Origin: Nocardioides pantholopis
GTDB lineage: Bacteria; Actinomycetota; Actinomycetes; Propionibacteriales; Nocardioidaceae
DNA: 64,000 bases
Direction of reading: 5' to 3'
NCBI RefSeq assembly: GCF_003710085.1
Contig: NZ_CP033324.1
Coordinates: forward strand, 1,240,001-1,304,000
Part shown: positions 25,172-33,158 of the stretch, piece after piece
How the letters are laid out: each line of letters starts with the position of its first letter
Position numbering within the stretch: the first letter of the stretch is position 1
Made by a program: the position numbers and the translations under genes
Notes under the pieces: generated by a model
What the model was told of the DNA's origin: nothing
Databases searched by the model: none
The model's input: only the letters and a program-made list of their open reading frames with translations

Positions 25172-25621
25172 TCAGGCCTGGACGGCCTCGACCAGCCAGT
25201 CGCCGGTGCCGTACGGGTCCTCGAGCGGCTGGGACCCGTGCTCGTGCACGATGCGCCAGACCCGGTCCTCGCTGCGGCGCACGACCCAGGTCATCCGCAT
25301 CGGCAGCGGCCGCGGCTGGCCGGCGCCCTCGAACTGGTACTCGATGACGCCGCAGACGGTGGCCAGGTCACCGCTCTCGAAGACGTCGGGACCGTCGGTC
25401 CAGCGCCAGTCGAGCAGCAGGATCGGGGCCTCGAAGTAGTCGCGCCAGCCTTGGTGGATGCGCTCGCCGCCGCGGTTGGTCCAGCGCGGGCCCTCCACGA
25501 AGACGTAGGTGTCCTCGGACTTGTCGAAGCAGTCCAGCACGCCCTCGAGGCTGCGGTCACGCAGCGAGTCGAGCATCAGGGTCGCGGTGTCGAGGGGAGT
25601 GCGGTCGGGCGAGCCGATCAT
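25172..25621 (-). CDS. SnoaL/NTF2-like (DUF4440-type) protein
   Basis: The 149-residue protein has the cone-shaped NTF2-like fold pattern: a helical N-terminus (TATLMLDSLRDRSLEGVLDCF), VEGPRWTNRGGERIHQGWRDYF, then alternating strands ending MRMTWVVRRSEDRVWRIVHEHGS. Such domains act as small hydratases/cyclases or ligand binders; no catalytic set can be assigned. It is the last gene of a leftward cluster with two paralogous unknown proteins and a solute-binding lipoprotein, 83 nt behind the 25705 gene. Confidence 0.8.
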   Translation of the reverse strand: MIGSPDRTPLDTATLMLDSLRDRSLEGVLDCFDKSEDTYVFVEGPRWTNRGGERIHQGWRDYFEAPILLLDWRWTDGPDVFESGDLATVCGVIEYQFEGAGQPRPLPMRMTWVVRRSEDRVWRIVHEHGSQPLEDPYGTGDWLVEAVQA

Positions 25622-25704
25622 GGGGTGCCTTTCTCGGGCGGGGGAGGGACGGTCGGGCGACGGTCGTCGCCCGAGGGATGTCAGTGCTGGATCTCGGTGC
25701 TGGA

Positions 25705-26376
25705 TCAGTGCTGGAGCTCCGCCAGCTCGTACGTCGTGCCGTAGTGGCCCCACACGGAGCGGACCAGCGTGAGGTCCTCGGGCAGGACCCAGACGTCCTC
25801 GGCGTCGAGACCGTCGGGGGAGCAGCGGTAGTGCACGGTGTCGAACTCGCCGGCGCGGACCCGGAGCCGCTCGGTGCCGATCCGCTCCACGGTCATGGCG
25901 GTGGTGGCCAGCATCGGCCCGGAGGCGCCGTTGGGCAGCGCCGAGGAGAGCAGGATCCCCTCGAACCGGGTCGGGCCCTGGTCGTCCGCGGCGAGCAGGC
26001 CGGCCTGCCAGCCGTCGCCGGCCACCTGGTGCGCCCCGAACATGGGGGCGCGCCCAGGCGTGGCGAGGCGCTGGCTGAGCCGGCCGACCCCGACGCCGTC
26101 CACCTCGGCCGTGGCCTCGGTGTCGGTGAAGCGGAACCACCCGGAGCCGACCAGACGGTCGGCGACCACGACCCGGACGTAGCTGTCCCGGGGCCGCCAG
26201 TCCGCGCCCACGGTCAGCGTGACGTCCCGCAGGATCTGCGCGTCGTCGATCTCGCTCACCGTGCGCATGGTCCGGCTTCCATCGGCCGCGTGGGTGACGT
26301 GGAACCACTCCCGGCCCCGCTCGGCCCCGTCGGGGCCGAGGTAGGCGAGCCGGCCGCGGCTGGTCCGGTGCTGCAT
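25705..26376 (-). CDS. Unknown protein, paralog of the 28080-28766 product
   Basis: The 223-residue soluble protein has no family I can name. It aligns over its whole length with the product at 28080-28766: GR.AYLG/DYQG at the start, GSGWFRF versus GEGWFTF, HQVAGDGW versus HAVAGDSW, LPNGASGPM versus LPDGSTGPM, VRAGEFDTVHY versus VPAGEFRTEHF, and a final Tyr-x-LAE. The predicted structure is mostly beta strands, loosely like DUF3108-type barrels. It lies 12 nt behind the solute-binding protein gene and is surely cotranscribed with it. There is no signal peptide, so it is cytoplasmic. Confidence 0.75.
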   Translation of the reverse strand: MQHRTSRGRLAYLGPDGAERGREWFHVTHAADGSRTMRTVSEIDDAQILRDVTLTVGADWRPRDSYVRVVVADRLVGSGWFRFTDTEATAEVDGVGVGRLSQRLATPGRAPMFGAHQVAGDGWQAGLLAADDQGPTRFEGILLSSALPNGASGPMLATTAMTVERIGTERLRVRAGEFDTVHYRCSPDGLDAEDVWVLPEDLTLVRSVWGHYGTTYELAELQH

Positions 26377-26388
26377 CCCGGCTCCCCG

Positions 26389-27975
26389 CTAGTCCTCGAT
26401 CCAGGACCGGTCGAGGTCCCGGAGGCTGAACAGGGAGGAGGCCGTGTGGCCCTTCAGGCGGTTCGAGTACGCCTCGACGTACCGGGCGGTGACGGTCGGG
26501 ATCAGCGGGACGACCTCGAGCTCGCGCTCCTGGACGGCACGCCACGCGGCCGCGGGGTCGGCCGGGGCGCCGATGGCCTCGACGAGCAGGCGGTCCAGCT
26601 CCTCGTCCGCGAAGCCGGTGTAGTTCGCGCTGGACTCCGAGTGCATCGCGGAGAACGCGTACATCGGCGTGTAGCCCGAGGAGAGGCCCGCCTCGATGCT
26701 GAGCATCATCAGGTCGAAGTCGCCGGAGACGAGCTTGGGCAGGTAGGCGGCCGACTCCTGGGGCGAGAGGGTCGCGTCCAGGCCGAGCTCGCGCAGGTTC
26801 GCCTGGATCACGGTGCCCATCGAGACGCTGAGCGGCTCGTTGCGCACGATCAGCTCGATCTCGGTGCCCTCCTTCACGCCGGACTCGGCCAGGGCCGCCT
26901 TGGCCTGGTCGAGGTCGGCGGAGTCGCCGTACGTCCCGCCCAGCTCGGCGTCCCAGTTCGGCGTACCGTCCGCGAGCACGGTCGAGGCCGGCTCGGCGAC
27001 GCCCTTGAAGACGGTGTCGACGAGCTTGCCGCGGTCGATGGCCCAGGCCACGGCCCGGCGGAACGCCGCGTTGGCGGTGGGCTTGCCCTCCTTGAGGGAG
27101 GGGAAGATCGTCGGCATCAGCGCCGAGCGCGGGGTCACCTCGACCTGGACGCCGCGGCCCTTGAGGTTCTCGACCTGGTTGAACGGCACCATCGGCATGA
27201 TGTCGGCGCTGCCGGTCGCGACGTTCGCCATCCGGCCGGCGTCCTCGGTGACGGTCCGCATCACGACACCGTCGAGGTAGGGCTGCTCGGCGACGAAGTA
27301 GTCGTCGTTGCGCTCCAGCTTCACCTGGACGCCCTGGTCCCAGGTCACGAACTTGAACGGTCCGGTGCCCATCATGGTCTGGGCGTAGGTGTCCGAGGGC
27401 AGGTACTCCTGCTCGCTGGAGAGGATCGGGATCTGGGCCAGGATGCCGGCCAGCACGTCGTGGCGACGCGAGAGCGTGAGCACGACGGTCCGCTCGTCGG
27501 GGACGGCGACCTCGGTGATCGGGGAGAGGCCGGCGAACCAGATGGAGGCGTTCGCGGGGTCCAGCACGGTCTCGATGGTGAAGGCGACGTCCTCGGCGCT
27601 GAGCGCGGAGCCGTCGTGGAAGCTCACGCCCTCGCGGACCGGGATCGTGACGGTCAGCCCGTCCTTGCTCACGGTCGGCTCGGCGGTGGCCAGCTCGTTC
27701 TCCAGCCCGCCGTCCTCGGTCCAGCGGTAGAGCGTGTTGTAGACCAGCCCGACCAGGTTGTAGGTCCCGAAGACGTTGTACTTCAGGGGGTCCAGGCTGG
27801 TGGGGTTCGCCACCCAGTCCACGGTGACCGTGCCGCCGCGCTGCGGCGTCCCGTCGGACTCGGAGCTGCCGCCGCCTTCGCTGCCGCCGGAACCACAGCC
27901 CGCGAGGACGAGCGCGAGTGCACTCCCGACGACCGCCATGCGCCCGAGACGACGCCACCTGCGCTGAGAGCGCAT
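26389..27975 (-). CDS. Family 5 extracellular solute-binding lipoprotein (orphan)
   Basis: The 528-residue lipoprotein has a signal peptide with the lipobox LAGC (Cys27) and a Gly/Ser linker. The SBP_bac_5 fold of peptide/nickel/opine ABC systems follows: GGTVTVDWVANPTSLDP, TVTIPVREGVSFHDGSALSAEDV, GTGPFKFVTWDQG and AFRRAVAWAIDR. The ATG at 27975 has AAGGAG 7 nt upstream. No permease or ATPase gene is near, so it must use a transporter encoded elsewhere or act alone. A palindrome TGGAACGATGTTCCA (28004-28018) lies 29 bp before the start. The two flanking paralogs suggest a shared ligand pathway. Confidence 0.92.
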   Translation of the reverse strand: MRSQRRWRRLGRMAVVGSALALVLAGCGSGGSEGGGSSESDGTPQRGGTVTVDWVANPTSLDPLKYNVFGTYNLVGLVYNTLYRWTEDGGLENELATAEPTVSKDGLTVTIPVREGVSFHDGSALSAEDVAFTIETVLDPANASIWFAGLSPITEVAVPDERTVVLTLSRRHDVLAGILAQIPILSSEQEYLPSDTYAQTMMGTGPFKFVTWDQGVQVKLERNDDYFVAEQPYLDGVVMRTVTEDAGRMANVATGSADIMPMVPFNQVENLKGRGVQVEVTPRSALMPTIFPSLKEGKPTANAAFRRAVAWAIDRGKLVDTVFKGVAEPASTVLADGTPNWDAELGGTYGDSADLDQAKAALAESGVKEGTEIELIVRNEPLSVSMGTVIQANLRELGLDATLSPQESAAYLPKLVSGDFDLMMLSIEAGLSSGYTPMYAFSAMHSESSANYTGFADEELDRLLVEAIGAPADPAAAWRAVQERELEVVPLIPTVTARYVEAYSNRLKGHTASSLFSLRDLDRSWIED

Positions 27976-28003
27976 GGACCACTCCTTCAGTTGTTCTTGC
28001 TGG

Positions 28004-28018
28004 TGGAACGATGTTCCA
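28004..28018 (-). promoter_or_regulatory. Palindrome upstream of solute-binding protein gene
   Basis: TGGAACGATGTTCCA has perfect 6-bp arms around GAT and lies 29 bp before the SBP start. Its form suits a TetR-like repressor, but no regulator gene is adjacent. It implies that the SBP gene has its own promoter, separate from the 28766 gene. Confidence 0.5.
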
Positions 28019-28079
28019 TCTTGCGGAAGGAGGCTAGGGGGCCGGTGTGATCTGCGTCAACCACCTGATCGAGGCCCGA

Positions 28080-28766
28080 TCACTGCCAGGCGTCGTCCAC
28101 CCGGTGCTCGGCGAGCACGTACGTCGTCGCCAGCCGGTCCGAGCGCAGCTTCACCAGCATCGAGATGTCATCGGCCGTGACCCACAGGTGCTCCTCGACC
28201 CCCGGGCGTGCGCTCACCACGAAGTGCTCGGTGCGGAACTCGCCGGCCGGCACCTGGACCGTCTCCTCGCCGAGGAGGATCTGGCGCAGTCCACGGTGCT
28301 GCTCGATCATCGGCCCGGTCGACCCGTCCGGCAGCAGCGAGGACGTGAACCCGTTGCGCACGTCCTGCCAGCCCTCGACTGACCGGTCGTGGCAGGGGGT
28401 GATCCAGGAGTCCCCGGCCACGGCGTGCGGCACGAAGTAGTCCAGCTCGCCCTCGATGTCGACCTCCTGGTGCACCTCACCCCGCCCGCGCACCACGCTG
28501 CGGCCGGTGAGCCGGCCCGGGGCGAAGGTGAACCAGCCCTCGCCGAGGAACTCCCCGGCGATCCGCTGGCTGACGAAGGAGCGCAGCGGGCGCATCCGCG
28601 GGTCCACGGTGTGCACCACCCACCGCTCCACCCGGCTGTCGAACATCCGGCAGTGCGCCTGCAGGGTCCGGGTGCCGTCGTCGGCGCAGGTGATCGAGAA
28701 GGACTCCCGCCCGCGCAGGCCCGTGTCGCCCTGGTAGTCGATGCGTCCGGTGTGGATCGTGCTCAC
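28080..28766 (-). CDS. Unknown protein, paralog of the 25705-26376 product
   Basis: The start is GTG 28766 with AGGAG 7 nt upstream, giving 228 residues. It shares the same layout as the paralog two genes downstream: RGRESFSITCADDGTRTLQ at the start, FLGEGWFTF, the VAGDSW block, LLPDGSTGPM and VPAGEFRTEHF. The protein is soluble, beta-rich and has no signal peptide or obvious catalytic motif. It lies 40 nt downstream of the EamA exporter gene, so it may be transcribed from that promoter, while the SBP gene downstream has its own. Confidence 0.75.
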   Translation of the reverse strand: MSTIHTGRIDYQGDTGLRGRESFSITCADDGTRTLQAHCRMFDSRVERWVVHTVDPRMRPLRSFVSQRIAGEFLGEGWFTFAPGRLTGRSVVRGRGEVHQEVDIEGELDYFVPHAVAGDSWITPCHDRSVEGWQDVRNGFTSSLLPDGSTGPMIEQHRGLRQILLGEETVQVPAGEFRTEHFVVSARPGVEEHLWVTADDISMLVKLRSDRLATTYVLAEHRVDDAWQ

Positions 28767-28806
28767 GCGTGCTCCTGTCGTGGCGGGTCTGCGAGGACCC
28801 GGCACG

Positions 28807-29766
28807 CTAGCGGGCCGGGCCGGGTGGCCGGGTGGCCGGTGCGGTGCGTTGCCCGGCGACGAGCGCGGTCAGCGCCACGGCGAAGCCGGCGAGCTGGACG
28901 GCCGTCAGCGACTCGCCCAGGGCCGCCACGCCGATGGCCGCGGCCACGAGCGGGGAGAGCAGGCCGAGGAGTGCGGTCGCGGTGACCGGCAGCAGGCCGA
29001 TCCCGCGGAACCACACGGCGTACGCGACGAAGCCGCCGACGGTGCCCAGCCACAGGTAGCCGAGGACCGCCGGTCCGTCGAGGTGCGGGGGCGGCCCCTC
29101 GACCGCGATCGCCAGCGGGAGCAGGACGAGGCCGCCGGCCGAGAGCTGCCACCCGGCGAGGGTCAGCGGCCCGACGCCCGCCGGTCGGCCCCAGCGCTTG
29201 GTGAGGGTCACGCCGAGGGCCATGGAGGCGGCGCCCGCGAGCCCGGCGAGGACGCCGACTGGGTCGAGCGCGGCCGTCGGTCCGAGCACGACCAGCCCGA
29301 CCCCGGCGGCGCCGGCGAGGGCCCAGCCGGTCCGCCAGGCCGACGGGGCCTCGTGGAGGACCGCGACGGCGAGGCCCGCGACGATCACCGGCTGGATCGC
29401 TCCCACGGTGGCAGCCACCCCGCCGGGAAGCCGCTCGGCCGACACGAACAGCAGAGGGAAGAAGGCGCCGAAGTTGAGGGTGCCGAGAGCCGCTGCCTTC
29501 CACCACCAGGCACCGCGGGGCAGGATCCGGGTCAGCGCGACGAGCAGAAGACCGCCGGGGAGCGAGCGCAGCAGGGCGGCGAGCAGCGGGCGGTCGGGCG
29601 GCAGCAGCTCGGTCGTCACCGCGTAGGTGGTGCCCCACGCCGCGGGCGCCAGCGCGGTGCAGGCGATCACGAGGAGGGCCGGGCTGCGGGGAGCCGGTGG
29701 CCGGGCCGGCCGGGCCGTCCTCAGGGTCTCGGAGAGGGGCACGACACCAGCGTTTGGCGTCGTCAT
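28807..29766 (-). CDS. EamA/DMT family exporter
   Basis: The 319-residue membrane protein has ten hydrophobic helices in two EamA repeats, starting after a Pro-rich leader of about 30 residues (APAAWGTTYAVTTELLPPDRP in the first repeat, GVTLTKRWGR opening the second). Drug/metabolite transporters of this type export amino acids or small metabolites. It is divergent from the LysR-type regulator at 29821, with a 54-bp gap holding an inverted repeat. The substrate is unknown. Confidence 0.87.
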   Translation of the reverse strand: MTTPNAGVVPLSETLRTARPARPPAPRSPALLVIACTALAPAAWGTTYAVTTELLPPDRPLLAALLRSLPGGLLLVALTRILPRGAWWWKAAALGTLNFGAFFPLLFVSAERLPGGVAATVGAIQPVIVAGLAVAVLHEAPSAWRTGWALAGAAGVGLVVLGPTAALDPVGVLAGLAGAASMALGVTLTKRWGRPAGVGPLTLAGWQLSAGGLVLLPLAIAVEGPPPHLDGPAVLGYLWLGTVGGFVAYAVWFRGIGLLPVTATALLGLLSPLVAAAIGVAALGESLTAVQLAGFAVALTALVAGQRTAPATRPPGPAR

Positions 29767-29773
29767 CGATCTG

Positions 29774-29810
29774 TCCAACACATGGTTTGCATGGGACCGA
29801 TCGTGTTGGA
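29774..29810. promoter_or_regulatory. Inverted repeat between EamA and LysR genes
   Basis: TCCAACAC (29774-29781) and GTGTTGGA (29803-29810) are perfect 8-bp arms 21 bp apart, filling the intergenic region of a divergent LysR/target pair. This is the expected place for a LysR site; the outer arm lies 11 bp before the LysR start. Confidence 0.6.
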
Positions 29811-29820
29811 TGATGACCGG

Positions 29821-30696
29821 ATGGAGCTTCGCCAGATGCGGTACGCCGTCGCCGTCGCGGAGACGCGGAACTTCACCCGGGCCGCGGCCCAGTGCTTCGT
29901 CGCCCAGTCGGCCCTGAGCCACCAGATCAAGAGCCTGGAGCAGGAGCTCGGCGTGGCACTGTTCGCGCGCACCAGTCGCCGCGTCGAGCTCACCGCCGCC
30001 GGCGAGGCCTTCGTGGCCACGGCCCGCCAGTGCCTGGAGGCCGCCGAGCGGGCCGCGGCCGACGCGGCCGCGGCGGGTGGCCAGATCCGCGGCCGGCTGC
30101 GGCTCGGCGTGATCCCGACGGCTGTCGTCCTCGACGTGCCCGCCGTCCTGCAGCAGTTCAAGGAGCTGCATCCGCAGGTGCGGGTGCGGCTGCGCGCCGG
30201 CGCCAGCGACCAGCTCGCCGCCGAGGTCGCGGCTGGCACCCTGGACGCGGCGATCCTCGGGCTCCCGGAGGGGGAGCCGCCCCGCGGGGTCGAGGCGCGG
30301 GTGCTGGCCCACCAACAGCTGGTCGCGGTCGTCCCCGCGGCGCACGAGCTCGCCGGCCGTTCCGAGGTGACCCTCGCGGACCTCGCGCTCGCGCCGTTCG
30401 CGGACTTCCAGGCCGGCACCCCGGGCCGGGCCCAGAGCGACCAGGCGTTCGGAGCGGCGGGGCTGGAACGCGACGTCGCCTACGAGGTCTCCTCGGTGGA
30501 CCTGATGCTGCGGCTGGTGGCCCGCGGTCTGGCCGTCGCCTTCCTCCCCGAGCCGGTCGCGGCGGCCGCCGCCGGGACCCGGACCGTGCCGGTGGCCGAC
30601 GGCCCGCGGCGCGTCGAGTACCTCGTGTGGAGCGAGTTCAACCCCACCCCCGCCGCCCGCGCCTTCCTCGCCGCCCTCCCCATCACCCATCGCTGA
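29821..30696 (+). CDS. LysR family transcriptional regulator
   Basis: The 291-residue protein starts MELRQMRYAVAVAETRNFTRAAAQCFVAQSALSHQIKSLEQELG, the standard LTTR winged helix. A substrate domain follows (about 90-285; LRLGVIPTAV, LPEGEPPRGVEARVL, SVDLMLRLVARGLAVAFLPEPV). It most likely controls the divergent EamA exporter gene. The stop codon TGA is itself part of the first 18-bp repeat of the array at 30695. Confidence 0.88.
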   Translation: MELRQMRYAVAVAETRNFTRAAAQCFVAQSALSHQIKSLEQELGVALFARTSRRVELTAAGEAFVATARQCLEAAERAAADAAAAGGQIRGRLRLGVIPTAVVLDVPAVLQQFKELHPQVRVRLRAGASDQLAAEVAAGTLDAAILGLPEGEPPRGVEARVLAHQQLVAVVPAAHELAGRSEVTLADLALAPFADFQAGTPGRAQSDQAFGAAGLERDVAYEVSSVDLMLRLVARGLAVAFLPEPVAAAAAGTRTVPVADGPRRVEYLVWSEFNPTPAARAFLAALPITHR

Positions 30697-30836
30697 CCCG
30701 GCAGGAATGGTCGCGCGGAAGGGGCCGACCCGGCAGGAATGGTCGCGCGGGAGGGGCTGACCCGGCAGGAATGGTCGCCACCGAACGACCAGAAGTGCCG
30801 GGTCGGCGTACCTGCCGCGACCAGAAGTGCCGGGTC
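30695..30836 (+). repeat. Intergenic array B: five 18-bp units, 32-bp period, 3 direct + 2 inverted
   Basis: Three identical units GACCCGGCAGGAATGGTC start at 30695, 30727 and 30759. Two units GACCAGAAGTGCCGGGTC, which are near-complements, start at 30787 and 30819. Within each set the period is exactly 32 bp (18 + 14). The spacers of the first set are nearly identical (GCGCGGAAGGGGCC, GCGCGGGAGGGGCT). The first unit overlaps the LysR stop codon. The same unit family and period occur at 4475-4581. The two halves can pair into a long hairpin in RNA. Confidence 0.88.
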
Positions 30837-30893
30837 GGCGGGGGATCGGGCGCGGGCCGGTACGGCCCGGTGCGGGTCGCCCACCCATCGAGC

Positions 30894-30970
30894 GGTGAGC
30901 CTGCCACCGTCTGTCGCGCGGAAACGGTGGCCAGCTCACCGCTCCGCCCCGGAACGGTGGCCAGCTCACC
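30894..30970 (+). repeat. Intergenic array C: 17-bp units with 30-bp period
   Basis: Units ACGGTGGCCAGCTCACC at 30924-30940 and 30954-30970 are identical. A near-complementary inverted unit, GGTGAGCCTGCCACCGT, lies at 30894-30910. Starts are exactly 30 bp apart. The sequence is unrelated to the 18-bp family just upstream. The array lies in the 374-bp gap before the sugar transporter; its role is unknown. Confidence 0.75.
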
Positions 30971-31070
30971 GCAGCTCGCGGCCCCGGAACGGCAACCCCA
31001 CCACGACCCGTGTGTACGCCGTACGGCCGCGGGTACAAAGGGCCGCCCACACCGACAGGAGAGGCCACCC

Positions 31071-32507
31071 ATGTCCGATGCCACGAAATCCTCTGACACC
31101 ACGGACGCCGGTGGGGAGGTCCAGGGACCGGGGCTGACGGGATCGATGCTCACGGCGGCGCTGGTCTCCGCGGTGGCCGGCCTGCTCTACGGCTACGACA
31201 CCGGCATCATCTCCGGCGCACTGCTCCAGATCACCGACGACTTCCACATCGGGACCGGCATGGAGCAGACGATCGCCGCCTCGATCCTGCTCGGCGCGGT
31301 GATCGGGGCGCTGGCGTGCAGCTTCCTCTCCGAGCGCCTGGGCCGCAAGGGCACGATCCTCGTGGTCTGCGCCGTCTTCGTCGTCGGGTCGCTGGCCAGC
31401 GCGCTGGCGCCGAACCCCTGGCTGCTGGTCGCGGGCCGGGTGGTGCTGGGCTTCGCGGTGGGTGGGGCCACCCAGACCGTGCCGATGTACGTCGCGGAGC
31501 TGGCGCCCGCGCGGCACCGGGGCCGGCTGGTGCTGGCCTTCCAGCTCGCGATCGGTGTCGGCATCGTGATCTCCACGATCGTCGGCGCCACCGAGGCGGT
31601 CTCGTGGCGGATCGCGATCGCCGCCGCGACCGTGCCGCCGGTGGTGATGGGCCTGCTGATGCTGCGGCTGCCGGAGAGCCCGCGCTGGCTGGTCAAGCGC
31701 GACCGCGTCGACGAGGCCCGCGAGGTGCTGACGAACGTGCGCGCCGACGGCTACGACGTGCAGCCCGAGCTGGACGAGATCATCGAGGTCGAGGAGCTCA
31801 AGCAGGAGACCCGGTCCCGGGACCGCGGCTGGCGGGGACTGCGCCGCCCCTGGGTGCGGCCCGCCCTGGTGGTCGGCTGCGGCATCGCGATCTTCACCCA
31901 GCTCAGCGGCATCGAGATGATCATCTACTACTCGCCGACGATCCTCACCGACAACGGGTTCGCCACCAGCACCGCGCTGAACGTCAGCGTCGGGCTGGGT
32001 GTGACCTACCTGGTCATGCAGATCATCGGGCTCGCCATCGTCGACCGGGTCGGTCGGCGCCGGCTGACGCTGGTGATGGTCCCTGGCGCGGCGGTGAGCC
32101 TCATCGTGCTCGGCTGGTTCTTCGTCTCCGGCAACGACGGTCACGACCAGACGCCCTTCATCATCGCCACGCTCATCATCTTCATGGCCTTCAACGCCGG
32201 CGGCCTGCAGCTGATGGGCTGGCTGACCGGCTCGGAGACCTACCCGCTCGCGGTGCGCAGCGCCGGCACGAGCGTGCAGTCGGCGAGCCTGTGGAGCACG
32301 AACCTGCTGATCACCCTGACCCTGCTCACGATGATCGAGACGTTCGGCGTCGGGCAGACGTTCTGGATCTACGCCGGGTTCAACGTCGCTGCGTTCTTCT
32401 TCGTGCTGCGCTTCATGCCGGAGATGACCGGCCACAGCCTCGAGGACATCGAGAAGCACCTGGCGGACGGCAAGTTCTCGCCGAAGGACTTCGAGCGGGC
32501 CTCCTGA
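31071..32507 (+). CDS. Sugar porter family MFS transporter
   Basis: The 478-residue protein has twelve membrane helices and sugar-porter signatures: GLLYGYDTGIISGALL in helix 1, SERLGRKG in the 2-3 loop, RLPESPRWLVKRDR before the central loop, FTQLSGIEMIIYYSPTIL in helix 7 and DRVGRRRLTL. It resembles proton-coupled sugar or inositol transporters; the substrate is not determined. The ATG at 31071 follows AGGAGAGG. A strong hairpin terminator follows at 32529. The gene is preceded by a repeat-filled 374-bp intergenic region. Confidence 0.92.
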   Translation: MSDATKSSDTTDAGGEVQGPGLTGSMLTAALVSAVAGLLYGYDTGIISGALLQITDDFHIGTGMEQTIAASILLGAVIGALACSFLSERLGRKGTILVVCAVFVVGSLASALAPNPWLLVAGRVVLGFAVGGATQTVPMYVAELAPARHRGRLVLAFQLAIGVGIVISTIVGATEAVSWRIAIAAATVPPVVMGLLMLRLPESPRWLVKRDRVDEAREVLTNVRADGYDVQPELDEIIEVEELKQETRSRDRGWRGLRRPWVRPALVVGCGIAIFTQLSGIEMIIYYSPTILTDNGFATSTALNVSVGLGVTYLVMQIIGLAIVDRVGRRRLTLVMVPGAAVSLIVLGWFFVSGNDGHDQTPFIIATLIIFMAFNAGGLQLMGWLTGSETYPLAVRSAGTSVQSASLWSTNLLITLTLLTMIETFGVGQTFWIYAGFNVAAFFFVLRFMPEMTGHSLEDIEKHLADGKFSPKDFERAS

Positions 32508-32528
32508 GCGAGGACACCCCGGAACGCG

Positions 32529-32563
32529 AGAGCGCCCGCCCCCGAACGGGGGGCGGGCGCTCT
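32529..32563. terminator. Bidirectional hairpin terminator
   Basis: A perfect 15-bp stem (AGAGCGCCCGCCCCC and complement) with a 5-nt loop lies 22 bp after the sugar porter stop and 35 bp from the stop of the convergent HU gene, so it can serve both. Confidence 0.8.
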
Positions 32564-32597
32564 TGCGCGACAGCAGGGTCCGGGACGGACCCGGGCG

Positions 32598-32876
32598 TCA
32601 CTTGCCGGCGACGGCCTGCTTGAACGCGGTCGCGGCCTTGAAGCCGGGGACGGTCGTGGCGGCGATCTGGACGGTGGCGCCCGTCTGCGGGTTGCGGCCC
32701 TCGCGAGCGCTGCGGTCGCGGGGCTCGAACGTGCCGAGGCCGGGGACCTGGATCTTCTCGCCGGAGGCGACCTGCTGGGTGATGACCTCGGCGACGGCCT
32801 TGAGGGCGCGGTCGGCGTCAGCCTTGCTCAGGTCCGCGTTCTCGGCGATGGCCTGGACGAGCTCGTCCTTCTTCAT
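32598..32876 (-). CDS. hupB: HU family DNA-binding protein
   Basis: The 92-residue protein starts MKKDELVQAIAENADLSKADADRAL and contains the DNA-intercalating arm region GLGTFEPRDRSAREGRNPQTG; it is the short HU form, without the long Lys-rich tail of mycobacterial HupB. It bends and compacts DNA as a dimer in the nucleoid. AAGGAG lies 6 nt before the ATG. It stands alone with its own 282-bp upstream region, where I see no other gene. Confidence 0.93.
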   Translation of the reverse strand: MKKDELVQAIAENADLSKADADRALKAVAEVITQQVASGEKIQVPGLGTFEPRDRSAREGRNPQTGATVQIAATTVPGFKAATAFKQAVAGK

Positions 32877-33158
32877 GCTGCTCCTTAGGTTGGGGTCGAG
32901 GGCTGAACCTACAGCCGGTCGGGGCTGCGCACCGACGACCCGGAGGGCCGGATGGTGCGTCAACCGTTCCCAAGGATGCCGGATCGCATGCCCGATCTGC
33001 GCGACCGACGCCCCTGCGGCGATGCGTGCGTCACTTCGGGGAGGTGCCGCCACGGGCTCGGGGTACCGGCCTGAATGCCTCAGGAGAACGGTCGCGGGGC
33101 CGATGTCGACGACGTGGACACCCCCCGCCTCGCCCCCCACCGTCGCCGGAGGACAGCA

